Below are positions 8,005 to 16,396 of a stretch of DNA of 64,000 nt, one piece after another. Source of the stretch: Prevotella sp. (GTDB taxonomy: Bacteria > Bacteroidota > Bacteroidia > Bacteroidales > Dysgonomonadaceae). The stretch's first letter is position 1; the number at the start of each line of letters is the position of its first letter. The DNA lies in assembly GCA_031271965.1 (NCBI GenBank), contig JAISUS010000017.1, forward strand, positions 54,110-118,109. Direction: 5' to 3'. A model generated the notes under the pieces. It had not been told where the DNA came from and did no database searches. It was given only the letters and a program-made list of their open reading frames with translations. Both the position numbers and the translations under genes were made by a program.

Positions 8005-8955
8005 TTATAGATTCTTCTTTCGAAGAACATCGATCATATCCACAGTCATTTTCTGAAGATCATATTCAGGTTTCCACCCCCATTCCTGACGAGCACAGGT
8101 ATCATCTAACGAATTCGGCCATGAATCGGCTATCGCCTGTTTTAGCGGGTCAACATCATAACTCATCTTAAAATCAGGATAATGTTTCTTAATCTCAGCA
8201 TAAATCATTTCCGGATCAAAACTCATCGAAGCAATATTAAATGAATTACGATGTATAAGTTTCGCAGGGTTTGCCTCCATGATATTGACAGCCGCATCCA
8301 AAGCATCCGGCATATACATCATGTCCATGAAAGTACCGGCTTTTACAGGACAAGTAAAAGCTTCTCCTTTAACAGCCTTGTAATATATCTCGACAGCATA
8401 ATCGGTAGTACCCCCACCTGGTAAAGTCAGATTAGAAATGATACCCGGAAAACGAACAGAACGAGTATCTACTCCCCATCGGGTATAGTAATAATCGCTC
8501 AGTAGCTCACCCATGACTTTAGTTATACCATATACAGTATTCGGCCTTTGCACCGTATCCTGAGGAGTTTTATCTTTTGGCGTATTTGGGCCAAAAGCGC
8601 CGATAGAACTTGGAGTGAAAACCGCACACTTTAATTCTCTCGCTACATCAAGGCAATTCATCAAGCTACCTTCACCTACATCCCATCCGAGTTTTGGATT
8701 TTTTTCAGCTGTAGCCGACAAGATAGCAGCCAGATTGTAGATAGTATCTATCTTATATTTTTTTACGGCATCTGCTATCTGATTTACATCTGTCGCATCT
8801 ATTTCTACAGTCGGTCCCCAGTCGAAAAAACCTTCCGGATAAGGAGGTTTATAATATCCGCAGATGACATTACTTTCGCCGTAAATAGAGCGTAACTTAA
8901 TACTTAGTTCCGAGCCGATCTGGCCCGTACTACCTACAATAAGAATGTTTTTCAT
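8005..8955 (-). CDS. L-threonine 3-dehydrogenase, SDR type
   Basis: 316 residues of the extended short-chain dehydrogenase/epimerase fold. It has the NAD-binding motif GSTGQIGSEL near the N-terminus, the catalytic Ser in TPSSIGAFG and the YGITK (YxxxK) motif. Downstream it has FPGIISNLTLPGGGTTDYA, characteristic of the SDR-type threonine dehydrogenase known from Flavobacterium and trypanosomatids, not the zinc-dependent MDR enzyme. It oxidises L-threonine to 2-amino-3-oxobutyrate. It follows kbl by 93 bases on the same strand, and that enzyme consumes its unstable product. Operon order is kbl then this gene, with a terminator after it. Confidence 0.9.
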   Translation of the reverse strand: MKNILIVGSTGQIGSELSIKLRSIYGESNVICGYYKPPYPEGFFDWGPTVEIDATDVNQIADAVKKYKIDTIYNLAAILSATAEKNPKLGWDVGEGSLMNCLDVARELKCAVFTPSSIGAFGPNTPKDKTPQDTVQRPNTVYGITKVMGELLSDYYYTRWGVDTRSVRFPGIISNLTLPGGGTTDYAVEIYYKAVKGEAFTCPVKAGTFMDMMYMPDALDAAVNIMEANPAKLIHRNSFNIASMSFDPEMIYAEIKKHYPDFKMSYDVDPLKQAIADSWPNSLDDTCARQEWGWKPEYDLQKMTVDMIDVLRKKNL

Positions 8956-9048
8956 TTGAAAAATCTGTTAGTTTTTTTATTTTTCCCCAATATAATTTAA
9001 CCAGAACTTATAGCCGATCTTTATGACTACAGACTCTATATGAATTTC

Positions 9049-10245
9049 TTATTTAAGAACACCTAATTCTTTTCCAATCTTAGTAAATGCAGCAATACAT
9101 TTATCCAGATGTTCTTTTTTATGCCCTGCCGAAATTTGCACCCGGATACGTGCAAGGTCTTTTGGTACAACCGGATAATAAAATCCTGTTACATATATAC
9201 CTTCGTCAAGAAGTTTCGCGGCCATATCTTGTGACAATTTTGCGTCATAAAGCATTACCGCACAAATAGATGATTGAGTCGGTTTTATATCGAACCCGGC
9301 AGCCTTCATTTTTTCTACAAAATAAGTAGTATTTTCGTGCAGAGCGTCCTGAAGTTCGTTACTACGTTCCATCATTTCAAACATCTTAATACCTGCGCCT
9401 GCAATGGATGGCGGTATTGAGTTCGAGAACAAATAGGGACGGGAACGCTGACGAAGCATGTCTATTATTTCTTTTCTTCCGGTAGTAAATCCACCAATTG
9501 CACCGCCAAAAGCTTTACCCAATGTACCTGTAATAATATCTATTTTACCCTCCAGATTAAATAACTCGGGGGTTCCTCTACCTGTTCTTCCTACTACTCC
9601 TGCAGAATGAGATTCGTCGATCATTACCATTGCATCGTACTTCTGAGCCAGCTCGTATATCTTATCCAATGGAGCTACATTGCCATCCATAGAGAATACG
9701 CCATCGGTAACTATCAGACGAAAGCGTTGCGATTGCGCCAGCTTAAGTTGCTTTTCCAGATCTGCCATATCGGCATTCGCATACCGGTAACGAACCGCTT
9801 TGCAAAGACGTACCCCGTCAATGATAGACGCATGATTCAATGAATCGGAGATAATGGCATCCTGATCTGTCAGTAAAGGTTCGAATACTCCGCCATTGGC
9901 ATCGAAACATGCAGCATACAGGATAGTATCTTCTGTTTTGAAGAATTTAGCCACAGCGGCCTCCAATTGTTTGTGAACATCTTGCGTGCCACAGATGAAA
10001 CGAACAGAAGACATACCAAATCCACGGCTATCCATTGCATCTTTAGCTGCCTGAATAAGTTCTTGGTTATCCGATAAGCCCAGATAGTTATTTGCACAGA
10101 AATTGAGAACTTCCTGTCCTGTACTTACACGAATAGCTGCACCCTGTGGCGAAACTATTATACGTTCTTGTTTGTACAACCCTGCCGACTGTATATCAGC
10201 CAGCTCTGTTTGAAGATGTTTTTGAAATTTTGTATAAGTGTTCAT
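9049..10245 (-). CDS. kbl: Glycine C-acetyltransferase (2-amino-3-ketobutyrate CoA ligase)
   Basis: 398 residues, the normal length for this PLP-dependent alpha-oxoamine synthase. Seen are NFCANNYLGLSDN near residue 50, the substrate/PLP segments DSLNHASIIDGVR and DESHSAGVVGRTGRG, and the PLP lysine in GTLGKAFGGAIGG. It cleaves 2-amino-3-oxobutyrate with CoA into glycine and acetyl-CoA, completing threonine breakdown started by the neighbouring dehydrogenase. A -7-like TACCTTTG lies just upstream on the minus strand, but without a -33 TTG. Identification is firm because of both motifs and neighbour. Confidence 0.95.
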   Translation of the reverse strand: MNTYTKFQKHLQTELADIQSAGLYKQERIIVSPQGAAIRVSTGQEVLNFCANNYLGLSDNQELIQAAKDAMDSRGFGMSSVRFICGTQDVHKQLEAAVAKFFKTEDTILYAACFDANGGVFEPLLTDQDAIISDSLNHASIIDGVRLCKAVRYRYANADMADLEKQLKLAQSQRFRLIVTDGVFSMDGNVAPLDKIYELAQKYDAMVMIDESHSAGVVGRTGRGTPELFNLEGKIDIITGTLGKAFGGAIGGFTTGRKEIIDMLRQRSRPYLFSNSIPPSIAGAGIKMFEMMERSNELQDALHENTTYFVEKMKAAGFDIKPTQSSICAVMLYDAKLSQDMAAKLLDEGIYVTGFYYPVVPKDLARIRVQISAGHKKEHLDKCIAAFTKIGKELGVLK

Positions 10246-10459
10246 GGTTAAAAAAATTTACGGCAAAGGTACTAAATTGTTAAGAAGAGAGAGGGCCTAA
10301 GAGGTATTTTTTTGTTAATATAAGGAAAAGATATAATGCTTACAGAATAATCAAGTTACGTTATGACTATTAAGCATAAAGAATACACCTCTTATAAATA
10401 AAAAGCGTCCCTATGATGTAATAAGAAATAGTACAAAGGAAATTTTAAGACAGCTACCT

Positions 10460-10780
10460 TTATTCGCGTGTTATTGTCACATTATGCTGTGGAACATGTG
10501 GAGGATAATACTTATTAAAAACAACAAGTTTTCCATTAAAAAAATGCAATAGATATGCTATATCCACAGATGAATCGTACTTTATTATTTCGATAGTTCC
10601 ATCCTCCTCTTGCGAAGTCGATTCTATAGTATATACTTTTCCCATAATTGCGACAGCCTCTTCTTTACTCATTCCAAGGGCTAATTTCCGAATATTCTTA
10701 CTATTATTATAATTGACATAGAAAACAGAACATGAAGAAAACAACATGCAAGTGATTAAAACGGAAAATAGCTTTTTCAT
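10460..10780 (-). CDS. Small BamE/SmpA-like lipoprotein
   Basis: 106 residues from the ATG at 10780. A longer frame starts nine codons earlier, but the internal MKKLFSVLITCMLFSSC is a clean lipoprotein signal with the acylated Cys in FSSC, so I chose that start. The mature part contains LALGMSKEEAVAIMGKVY, the pattern of the SmpA/OmlA (BamE-like) fold, where a short helix precedes a two-stranded sheet. It is far shorter than many relatives and stands alone, so no link to outer-membrane assembly can be claimed. It is probably anchored in a membrane facing the periplasm. Confidence 0.7.
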   Translation of the reverse strand: MKKLFSVLITCMLFSSCSVFYVNYNNSKNIRKLALGMSKEEAVAIMGKVYTIESTSQEEDGTIEIIKYDSSVDIAYLLHFFNGKLVVFNKYYPPHVPQHNVTITRE

Positions 10781-10877
10781 AATAAATATTTTTATCAAAA
10801 ATAACAAAATTTCCCATATCTAAAGCAATTCGTTTTTAACATTCATACATTTTATATAAAAAAAATCATCCGATCTA

Positions 10878-10907
10878 TTGCATTATTTAAATCTTTGCTT
10901 ACATTTG
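10878..10907 (+). promoter_or_regulatory. Promoter of the ABC/GntR operon
   Basis: TTG at 10878-10880, 19 bases and TACATTTG at 10900-10907 match the Bacteroidetes consensus. The start site would be near 10914, inside the palindrome at 10910-10931. Confidence 0.7.
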
Positions 10908-10909
10908 CA

Positions 10910-10931
10910 GTGTATTAATATACTATTACAC
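10910..10931 (+). promoter_or_regulatory. Candidate GntR (YtrA-type) operator
   Basis: A 22-base imperfect palindrome with half-sites GTGTATTAATA and TATACTATTACAC-like sequence pairs at 9 of 11 positions; its ends are GTGTA and TACAC. It covers the predicted transcription start and stops one base before the ATG of the ABC gene. YtrA-subfamily regulators typically bind TGTA...TACA palindromes upstream of their own ABC operon, and such a regulator is encoded third in this operon. Autoregulation is an inference. Confidence 0.55.
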
Positions 10932-10932
10932 T

Positions 10933-11766
10933 ATGGTAAATATTGAAAATTTAAGATTCTATTACAGAAAAAGCAAACCAATCTTCGACCATGTTTCATT
11001 CGAAATGAAAGGTGGCATCTACGGTTTGTTAGGAGAAAATGGTGTGGGTAAAACTACCCTGTTACACATCATTAGTGGCCTGAACTTTGCTAAGGAAGGA
11101 AGATGTGAGGTACTTGGCTTTGATTCATCCATGCGAAACCCGAAGATGATGAATCAAATGTATTATCTACCGGAGGAATTCATATTGCCGGCAGTTACAA
11201 TAAAAGATTATGTGAAAGCCAATTCGGCATTCTATCCCAACTTCAGTTATGAACAATTCGACTCGTACCTTGCCAATTTTCATCTTGAGAATGATCTCCG
11301 GTTAACTGAATTATCTTTCGGACAGAAGAAAAAGGCAATCATCGCATATGCTATTGCATTGAATACACCGATCACTCTCCTGGATGAGCCAACCAATGGT
11401 TTGGATATTCCTTCGAAGGCGCAATTCAGGAAGGTGATAGCATCAGCTTTCGATGAGAATAAATGTATTGTCATCTCTACCCATCAGGTACGTGACTTGG
11501 AAAATCTGATTGATCCCATCATTATCCTTGACAGAAATCAGGTTTTATTAAACAATAGCGTGGCGGAAATAACAAAAAAGCTACTGTTCTCGTATACGAC
11601 CCAGAAACCCGAAGACACATTGTATTGCGAACAAACAATACTTGGTTACACTTCTGTTTCGGAAAACAAGTATAAAGAAGAGAGCAGCCTGAATATAGAA
11701 GCCTTGTTCAATGCCGTAGTGATGAACAAAGGAAAAATGAAAGAATTATTTAACACTAAAGACTAA
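10933..11766 (+). CDS. ABC transporter ATP-binding protein
   Basis: 277 residues. Walker A is GENGVGKTT at residues 34-42, the signature is LSFGQKKK and Walker B is ITLLDEPTNGLD, followed by a His switch in ISTHQVRD. The C-terminal 70 residues extend past the nucleotide-binding domain, as in the YtrB/EcsA-like exporters. It is the first gene of a four-gene operon: ATPase, permease (four-base gap), GntR regulator and a tiny membrane peptide. The likely role is export or sensing of an envelope-active compound, by analogy with Ytr operons; the substrate is unknown. The palindrome directly upstream suggests repression by the operon's own regulator. Confidence 0.9.
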   Translation: MVNIENLRFYYRKSKPIFDHVSFEMKGGIYGLLGENGVGKTTLLHIISGLNFAKEGRCEVLGFDSSMRNPKMMNQMYYLPEEFILPAVTIKDYVKANSAFYPNFSYEQFDSYLANFHLENDLRLTELSFGQKKKAIIAYAIALNTPITLLDEPTNGLDIPSKAQFRKVIASAFDENKCIVISTHQVRDLENLIDPIIILDRNQVLLNNSVAEITKKLLFSYTTQKPEDTLYCEQTILGYTSVSENKYKEESSLNIEALFNAVVMNKGKMKELFNTKD

Positions 11767-11770
11767 TCAT

Positions 11771-12529
11771 ATGGATGCTGTATTTAATATAAAACGTTTC
11801 GGCAACCTCTTAAAACGAGAGTTTACATATTCATGGAAAATATTTCTGTATATAGTGACTGGATTAGTTGCTTACTTTATAGTTGCAAAACTGTTAGACT
11901 CAATATGGTTATTCAAACTGATGAATTTATTACTAGTAATAGGAATTGCTATTATAATATGTGGAACATCTCTTATCAATAAAAACCTTAATAAAAATAA
12001 CTTCAATGCATTTTTTACCGTCCCAGCTTCTAATTTCGAGAAGTGGTTGTTACTTTGGGTGAAATCGGTACTGATTATGCCAATACTTGTTATAGCCACT
12101 ATAACCTTATTGAATTTGATATTACCATCATTTCCTCTCAACGAAATATTCAGTAACGAAATTGGGCTTAAAGGAATATACTTTACATTCTTTTGTCAGT
12201 CTCTATTTTTTTTCGGATATATTTATTTTAGAAAAAGAAGCTTGGTTAATACAGCCATTGCTGTAACAGTTTTATTTATATTGATATATTTCATTTCCAA
12301 ACTTATCATCAATCAAATATATCCTGAAGTTACCCCTATTCATGACAATCTCAGTATAATAGAAATATTGAATTTTGATGGATTTTACAACCATACAGTA
12401 GCCCGGAATCATTACGTAGTAACGGGAACTACTACCATTTATGAAATATGCTCTTGGATTATTAAATTAATATTTCCTTTCGGGCTATGGGCATTAAGTT
12501 ACATCAGATTCCGCGAAAAAGAAATTTAG
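11771..12529 (+). CDS. ABC transporter permease subunit
   Basis: 252 residues with about six hydrophobic segments: near residues 22-40, 50-70, 95-118, 133-152, 160-180 and 222-245. The N-terminal part, FGNLLKREFTYSWK, is the amphipathic lead-in common to ABC-2-like permeases in Bacteroidetes. It starts four bases after the ATPase stop codon and would form the membrane half of that exporter. It has no recognisable substrate-specific motif. Its base composition is AT-rich, as usual for membrane genes here. The regulator gene follows after four bases, so all are on one mRNA. Confidence 0.85.
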   Translation: MDAVFNIKRFGNLLKREFTYSWKIFLYIVTGLVAYFIVAKLLDSIWLFKLMNLLLVIGIAIIICGTSLINKNLNKNNFNAFFTVPASNFEKWLLLWVKSVLIMPILVIATITLLNLILPSFPLNEIFSNEIGLKGIYFTFFCQSLFFFGYIYFRKRSLVNTAIAVTVLFILIYFISKLIINQIYPEVTPIHDNLSIIEILNFDGFYNHTVARNHYVVTGTTTIYEICSWIIKLIFPFGLWALSYIRFREKEI

Positions 12530-12533
12530 GCTT

Positions 12534-12902
12534 ATGAATTTTAAATCAAACAAACCGATATACTTGCAGATAGTTGATTTTTGCTTCCAGAATATATTGA
12601 CAAACGAATGGGCTAAGGATAACCGTATACCGTCTGTCCGGGAGCTGGGGCTTACATTACAGGTAAATCCGAATACGGCAATGCGCGCATTTGAATACAT
12701 GCAAACCGAAGATATTATATACCTGAAAAGAGGTATGGGCTATTACGTATCGCCGGAAGCAAAGAAAAAGATATTGATACTGCAAAAAAAGGAGTTTTTC
12801 GACGAAATACTACCTGCAACATTTGAATCTATGAACCTGCTTGATATAAGCATAGAAGAGATAGTAAAGCATTACGAACAATATAAGGAGAAACAACAAT
12901 GA
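12534..12902 (+). CDS. GntR-family transcriptional regulator, YtrA type
   Basis: 122 residues. It is a winged helix-turn-helix (PIYLQIVDFCFQNILTNEW, then IPSVRELGLTLQVNPNTAMRA and the wing around YLKRGMGYYV) followed by a short C-terminal helical tail of about 45 residues. It has no large effector domain, which is typical of the YtrA subgroup. These regulators usually repress their own ABC operon. Here the gene is third in the operon, not first, and a matching palindrome overlaps the operon start at 10910-10931. The effector is probably sensed indirectly or through the short tail. Confidence 0.88.
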   Translation: MNFKSNKPIYLQIVDFCFQNILTNEWAKDNRIPSVRELGLTLQVNPNTAMRAFEYMQTEDIIYLKRGMGYYVSPEAKKKILILQKKEFFDEILPATFESMNLLDISIEEIVKHYEQYKEKQQ

Positions 12903-13009
12903 AAAAATATGCAAATAAAACTTTAGGTATTATGATCGCAGCAATTATTATTTGTCTTGTAGTGATGATTATTCAGATAGCTGAGATAATCAGTTCGAAT
13001 CTGAAATAA
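12899..13009 (+). CDS. 36-residue membrane peptide at the operon end
   Basis: This small frame begins at an ATG that overlaps the GntR stop codon (ATGA), a classic coupling arrangement. It encodes MKKYANKTLGIMIAAIIIC and continues through a single hydrophobic helix (about residues 9-26) to a short polar tail ending SSNLK. The sequence is a plausible single-pass membrane peptide with a positive N-terminus. I recognise no family. By position it could modulate the ABC permease, which is conjecture. The exact overlap and hydrophobic pattern are seen directly. Confidence 0.6.
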   Translation: MKKYANKTLGIMIAAIIICLVVMIIQIAEIISSNLK

Positions 13010-13093
13010 ACACATAGGTTATGTTGCTTATATAGAAATATTTTCGGATATTAGAGGTATCTAAACCTTATTTCAAATATAAACAACGACAAT

Positions 13094-13750
13094 ATGAAAT
13101 TTTTTATCGACACAGCCAATTTGGATCAAATCCGTGAGGCTAATGAGTTAGGTGTGCTAGACGGAGTAACAACCAATCCTTCCTTGATGGCTAAAGAGGG
13201 AATCAAAGGTGTGGACAATCAACGTAAACACTACCTTGATATATGCAAGATAGTAGACGGGGACGTAAGCGCTGAGGTTATTGCAACTGATTACGAAGGT
13301 ATGATTCGCGAAGGCGAAGAATTGGCAGCACTGCACCCGAACATCGTGGTAAAAGTTCCTTGTATCGAAGACGGGATAAAAGCTATCAAGTATTTCAGCA
13401 AAAAAGGGATACGGACAAATTGCACATTGATATTTTCGGTAGGTCAGGCCCTATTGGCAGCCAAAGCCGGAGCAACATATGTATCTCCGTTTGTGGGACG
13501 CCTCGATGATATTTCCAGCGACGGAATAGAACTGGTGAGCAAGATAGTAGACATGTATTCGACTTACGATATCGACACTCAGGTATTAGCCGCATCGATA
13601 CGCAGCACACAACACATCATACAATGTATCGAAGTAGGTGCAGATGTAGCTACATGCCCTCTGCCGGCCATAAAAGGGTTACTGAAACATCCTCTGACCG
13701 ATAGCGGTTTGGCAACCTTCCTTGCCGACTATAAGAAAGTGAATGGATAA
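13094..13750 (+). CDS. fsa: Transaldolase / fructose-6-phosphate aldolase family
   Basis: 218 residues, the size of the small TalC/Fsa subfamily. It starts [20 protein letters not shown], then [14 protein letters not shown] and the Schiff-base lysine in NIVVKVPC, with [20 protein letters not shown] and [11 protein letters not shown] following. These enzymes act in the non-oxidative pentose phosphate pathway or as fructose-6-phosphate aldolases. The motifs do not separate the two activities securely, so the symbol is provisional. It is cytoplasmic and stands alone, with a strong terminator shared with the convergent tpx gene. Confidence 0.88.
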   Translation: MKFFIDTANLDQIREANELGVLDGVTTNPSLMAKEGIKGVDNQRKHYLDICKIVDGDVSAEVIATDYEGMIREGEELAALHPNIVVKVPCIEDGIKAIKYFSKKGIRTNCTLIFSVGQALLAAKAGATYVSPFVGRLDDISSDGIELVSKIVDMYSTYDIDTQVLAASIRSTQHIIQCIEVGADVATCPLPAIKGLLKHPLTDSGLATFLADYKKVNG

Positions 13751-13769
13751 ATCCAATTCTAAAAATAGA

Positions 13770-13803
13770 AAAAAGCTCCTGACTGAATAGTCAGGAGCTT
13801 TTT
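13770..13803. terminator. Bidirectional terminator between fsa and tpx
   Basis: AAAAAGCTCCTGACT (13770-13784) pairs with AGTCAGGAGCTTTTT (13789-13803) around a four-base loop. T-runs on both strands let it end both convergent genes. Confidence 0.92.
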
Positions 13804-13829
13804 AATTTGATCCTATATACTAAACTAAA

Positions 13830-14333
13830 TTATTTTATAGCACTTATTGCAGCTTCATAATTAGGTTCTATTGTAACTTCAGGAACCAATTCTGTATATT
13901 TCACTTTCCCTTCAGCATCGATCACAACAACAGAACGGGCCAAAAGTCCTTTCAACGGACCATCTGCCATAAGCACGCCGTAACTTTTTGCAAACTCAGG
14001 GCTCCTGAATACAGAAGCAGGAACAACATTCTCGATACCTTCAGCTGTGCAAAACCGACCGGTGGCAAAAGGAAGGTCGGCAGAAACAGCCAACACTACC
14101 GTATTAGGCAAACCTGCTGCTTCTTTATTAAACTTACGAACCGATGCTGCACAAACACCGGTATCAATACTAGGGAAAATATTGAGAACTACATTCTTTC
14201 CCTTCAGGTCTTTTAAAGACACTTCCGATAGATCTTTCTTAACTAAAGTAAAGTCCGGAGCCACAACTCCCACCGATGGCAATTGACCGCTTACATTAAC
14301 TGTAGTATCGCCTTTAAATGTTACTGTTGACAT
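13830..14333 (-). CDS. tpx: Thiol peroxidase (Tpx)
   Basis: 167 residues, full length for the atypical two-Cys peroxiredoxin Tpx. The peroxidatic Cys is C61 in [10 protein letters not shown] and the resolving Cys is C95 in GRFCTAEG, with the usual spacing. [16 protein letters not shown] and LARSVVVID are also family-typical. It reduces organic hydroperoxides using thioredoxin in the cytoplasm or periplasm; no signal peptide is present. It lies 49 bases downstream of an OhrR-type regulator gene with no promoter between them, so it is probably the direct regulatory target of that repressor. Confidence 0.95.
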   Translation of the reverse strand: MSTVTFKGDTTVNVSGQLPSVGVVAPDFTLVKKDLSEVSLKDLKGKNVVLNIFPSIDTGVCAASVRKFNKEAAGLPNTVVLAVSADLPFATGRFCTAEGIENVVPASVFRSPEFAKSYGVLMADGPLKGLLARSVVVIDAEGKVKYTELVPEVTIEPNYEAAISAIK

Positions 14334-14382
14334 AATCTTTTTATTTTTATTTATTTAATAATATATATTTCTCCAATTATCA

Positions 14383-14826
14383 CTACTCTTCAACATCGCA
14401 CTTACCTGCAATGTTCAATATTTTATAAATTTTTTTGCGCAATTTGATTAATTGCTCATCACTCATTTTCAATTCTTTCTTTATAGCCAAAGGTATTTTC
14501 TCTGCTTGTGCCTCTAGCTTTTTCCCCTTATCGGTAAGCAGAACATCTACAATTCTCTCGTCTTTTGAAGAACGCTTTCTCTCCACAACCCCATTCGCTT
14601 CCATCCTTTTCAATAGTGGGGTAAGAGTTCCGCTATCAAGCCACAATAATTCGCCTAAACGCTTTACTGTAACAGTTTCATTTTCCCACAAAACCAGCAA
14701 TACCAAATACTGGGGGTATGTCAATCCGAACTCATCCAGATAAGGCCTATATAGATTCGTTATTTGTCTCGACAGAGCATAAACCGGGAAACAAAGTTGA
14801 TTTTCTAATTTTAGATTTTTATTCAC
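14383..14826 (-). CDS. ohrR: OhrR-type MarR regulator (organic peroxide sensor)
   Basis: 147 residues of the MarR winged-helix family. The N-terminus LENQLCFPVYALSRQITNLYRP and LTYPQYLVLLVLWE match OhrR closely. C12 sits where the peroxide-sensing Cys of OhrR lies, and the helix-turn-helix with wing continues through LWLDSGTLTPLLKRMEANG and RSSKDERIVDV. The start codon is GTG at 14826, since no ATG is nearby. It is upstream of and co-directional with tpx, unlike the usual ohrR-ohr pairing. A TACAAAAT...ATTGT operator-like sequence overlaps its own promoter. It should be de-repressed by organic hydroperoxides. Confidence 0.88.
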   Translation of the reverse strand: MNKNLKLENQLCFPVYALSRQITNLYRPYLDEFGLTYPQYLVLLVLWENETVTVKRLGELLWLDSGTLTPLLKRMEANGVVERKRSSKDERIVDVLLTDKGKKLEAQAEKIPLAIKKELKMSDEQLIKLRKKIYKILNIAGKCDVEE

Positions 14827-14837
14827 AATTTAATATT

Positions 14838-14852
14838 ACAAAATTATATTGT
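14838..14852 (-). promoter_or_regulatory. Candidate OhrR operator over the -7 box
   Basis: ACAAAATTATATTGT is a near-perfect palindrome (one mismatched pair, central base free) that resembles the TACAATT/AATTGTA half-sites of OhrR. On the minus strand it overlaps TAATTTTG (14839-14846), a -7 promoter box for the ohrR-tpx unit. Binding there would block transcription of the regulator and tpx. Confidence 0.5.
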
Positions 14853-14906
14853 GCTAAATTAATTATAATAATCTAATATTCATAAAAACATGAGTTAAAA
14901 AAACAA

Positions 14907-14932
14907 AAAGAGGTGCTATATAACACCTCTTT
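14907..14932 (-). terminator. ahpC terminator
   Basis: AAAGAGGTG (14907-14915) pairs with CACCTCTTT (14924-14932). On the minus strand it is followed by TTTTTGTTTTTTT. It lies 45 bases past the ahpC stop codon. Confidence 0.9.
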
Positions 14933-14977
14933 AACAGTTCATTAAATCAAACACATCAATATCAAGATACGATGAAC

Positions 14978-15613
14978 TTAATGTTTGTGAGACAAGTAAT
15001 CAGAAATTCCTTCCTGCGTAGCTTTTAAAGCCTTGTCTCCCTTTTTCCAGTTAGCAGGGCAAACTTCGCCATATTCTTCTGTAAACTGAAGAGCATCGAT
15101 TAAGCGTAATATTTCGTCAACGCTACGACCTAACGGCATATCATTTACAACCTGATGACGTACAATACCCTCCTTATCAATTAAGAAAAGTCCACGATAT
15201 GCCTGAGGTGCGCCCACAAACATATCTTCACCTTCATCGTTGTAATCGAATGAACCAGCAAGGACATCGTATGCTGAAGAAATCATCAGTGATTGATCTG
15301 ATACCAACGGATATTTAACTCCCTTGATACCTCCATCGTTTTGTTCTGTTTGAAGCCATTTCCAATGTGAGAAAGCTGAGTCCGTAGAAGCTCCCACAAC
15401 AGCCACATTGCGTGATTCAAACTCTGCTATCTTTTCTTGGAAAGCTATAATCTCGGTTGGGCAAACAAATGTAAAATCAGCGGGATAAAAGAAGAAAACC
15501 ACATATTTTTTCCCTTTATACTGCTCTAAAGAAAATTTCTCTACTATTTCATTACCGTTTACTACTGCACTTGTATTGAAAACAGGTGCCTTTTTTCCTA
15601 CTAATACTGCCAT
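14978..15613 (-). CDS. ahpC: Alkyl hydroperoxide reductase / 2-Cys peroxiredoxin
   Basis: 211 residues of the Prx1/AhpC group. The peroxidatic Cys is C51 in DFTFVCPTE and the resolving Cys is C185 in GEVCPANW. GASTDSAFSHWKW and YRGLFLIDKEG are further family signatures. It detoxifies hydrogen peroxide and organic peroxides in the cytoplasm as a ring-forming dimer assembly. No ahpF follows, so electrons probably come from thioredoxin or a distant ahpF. It has its own consensus promoter and terminator, hence a single-gene unit next to ohrR-tpx, giving a local peroxide-defence block. Confidence 0.95.
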   Translation of the reverse strand: MAVLVGKKAPVFNTSAVVNGNEIVEKFSLEQYKGKKYVVFFFYPADFTFVCPTEIIAFQEKIAEFESRNVAVVGASTDSAFSHWKWLQTEQNDGGIKGVKYPLVSDQSLMISSAYDVLAGSFDYNDEGEDMFVGAPQAYRGLFLIDKEGIVRHQVVNDMPLGRSVDEILRLIDALQFTEEYGEVCPANWKKGDKALKATQEGISDYLSHKH

Positions 15614-15643
15614 GATAATATTTTTTTATTATTAATTTTAACA

Positions 15644-15674
15644 CAAATATAGTAGCATTCTTTTTATAAATCAA
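15644..15674 (-). promoter_or_regulatory. ahpC promoter
   Basis: On the minus strand TTG (15672-15674), 20 bases and TATATTTG (15644-15651) form a full consensus promoter. The start site would be near 15637, about 24 bases before the ATG at 15613. Confidence 0.7.
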
Positions 15675-15801
15675 ATAGATATTTACTATACAAATATCGA
15701 CATAATTTATTCCATTTCTAATAAAAAAATTATTCCATAAAAAACCTGTTAGGATAATAGTTTGAGACTTATTATATTTGTTGTTCTAAATAATTTCAAG
15801 A

Positions 15802-16392
15802 ATGAAAAATCTATGCCTGCTGCTTATAGGCCTTACTATTATACCAATGTTATGGTTTTCGTCATGTGCAAAAACTGAAGAAGACAATGACAAAATAGCG
15901 CCTGTAATAGGGATTGTACGCTTTAATTCTAACGACACAATAAACTGGAAAGGCATTATTATAAAAATAAACGATTCCACTTTTACAAACAGAGAACTGG
16001 ACACTTTAACCATAGGCAAAGTATTGTACTTATCCGGAAAATTTTCGAGTAATAAAGACAACGCTTTATCCGGATATAAAGCAGAACTGTGGTATAAATC
16101 AAGAAGCAAGAATCTGAAAGAAAGAGACGATACATTGAAAGCCATAGGCAAGAGCATCTTTGGTATGACAGATGCAGACATCTGGAATAATAGATTAATG
16201 ACTATACCTGACTCTATATCAAGAACAGAAAGAGGTAAAAATGTGCAAGACACAACAGTCTTTTACTTTCCTATTGAGGGAGATTACAAAGTGAATGTAG
16301 TATGCGGGGATATATATGGGAATAGAGATTCTATCCAATTTCCGGTCAGACTATTATCCCGCAAATCGATATACGATTCAAGAAACAAGTAA
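15802..16392 (+). CDS. Lipoprotein, DUF4625-like
   Basis: 196 residues with a lipoprotein signal peptide ending in WFSSC (lipidated Cys at 22). Then comes a sequence with the look of DUF4625: an early Pro-containing IAPVIGIVRF strand, the segment VLYLSGKFSSNKDNALSGYKAELWYK, and a C-terminal strand pair around GDYKVNVVCGDIYGNRDSIQFPV. This suggests one immunoglobulin-like beta-sandwich on the periplasmic or cell-surface side. Function is unknown. It ends only four bases from the end of the convergent GNAT gene, with no terminator between them, so their transcripts may overlap. Confidence 0.7.
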   Translation: MKNLCLLLIGLTIIPMLWFSSCAKTEEDNDKIAPVIGIVRFNSNDTINWKGIIIKINDSTFTNRELDTLTIGKVLYLSGKFSSNKDNALSGYKAELWYKSRSKNLKERDDTLKAIGKSIFGMTDADIWNNRLMTIPDSISRTERGKNVQDTTVFYFPIEGDYKVNVVCGDIYGNRDSIQFPVRLLSRKSIYDSRNK

Positions 16393-16396
16393 TTTT

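Noticed and set aside
15786..16253. A 155-codon minus-strand frame opposite the DUF4625-like gene
   Set aside because: It is antisense to a gene with a clean lipoprotein signal and shows shadow composition (Leu/Ser/Phe-rich).
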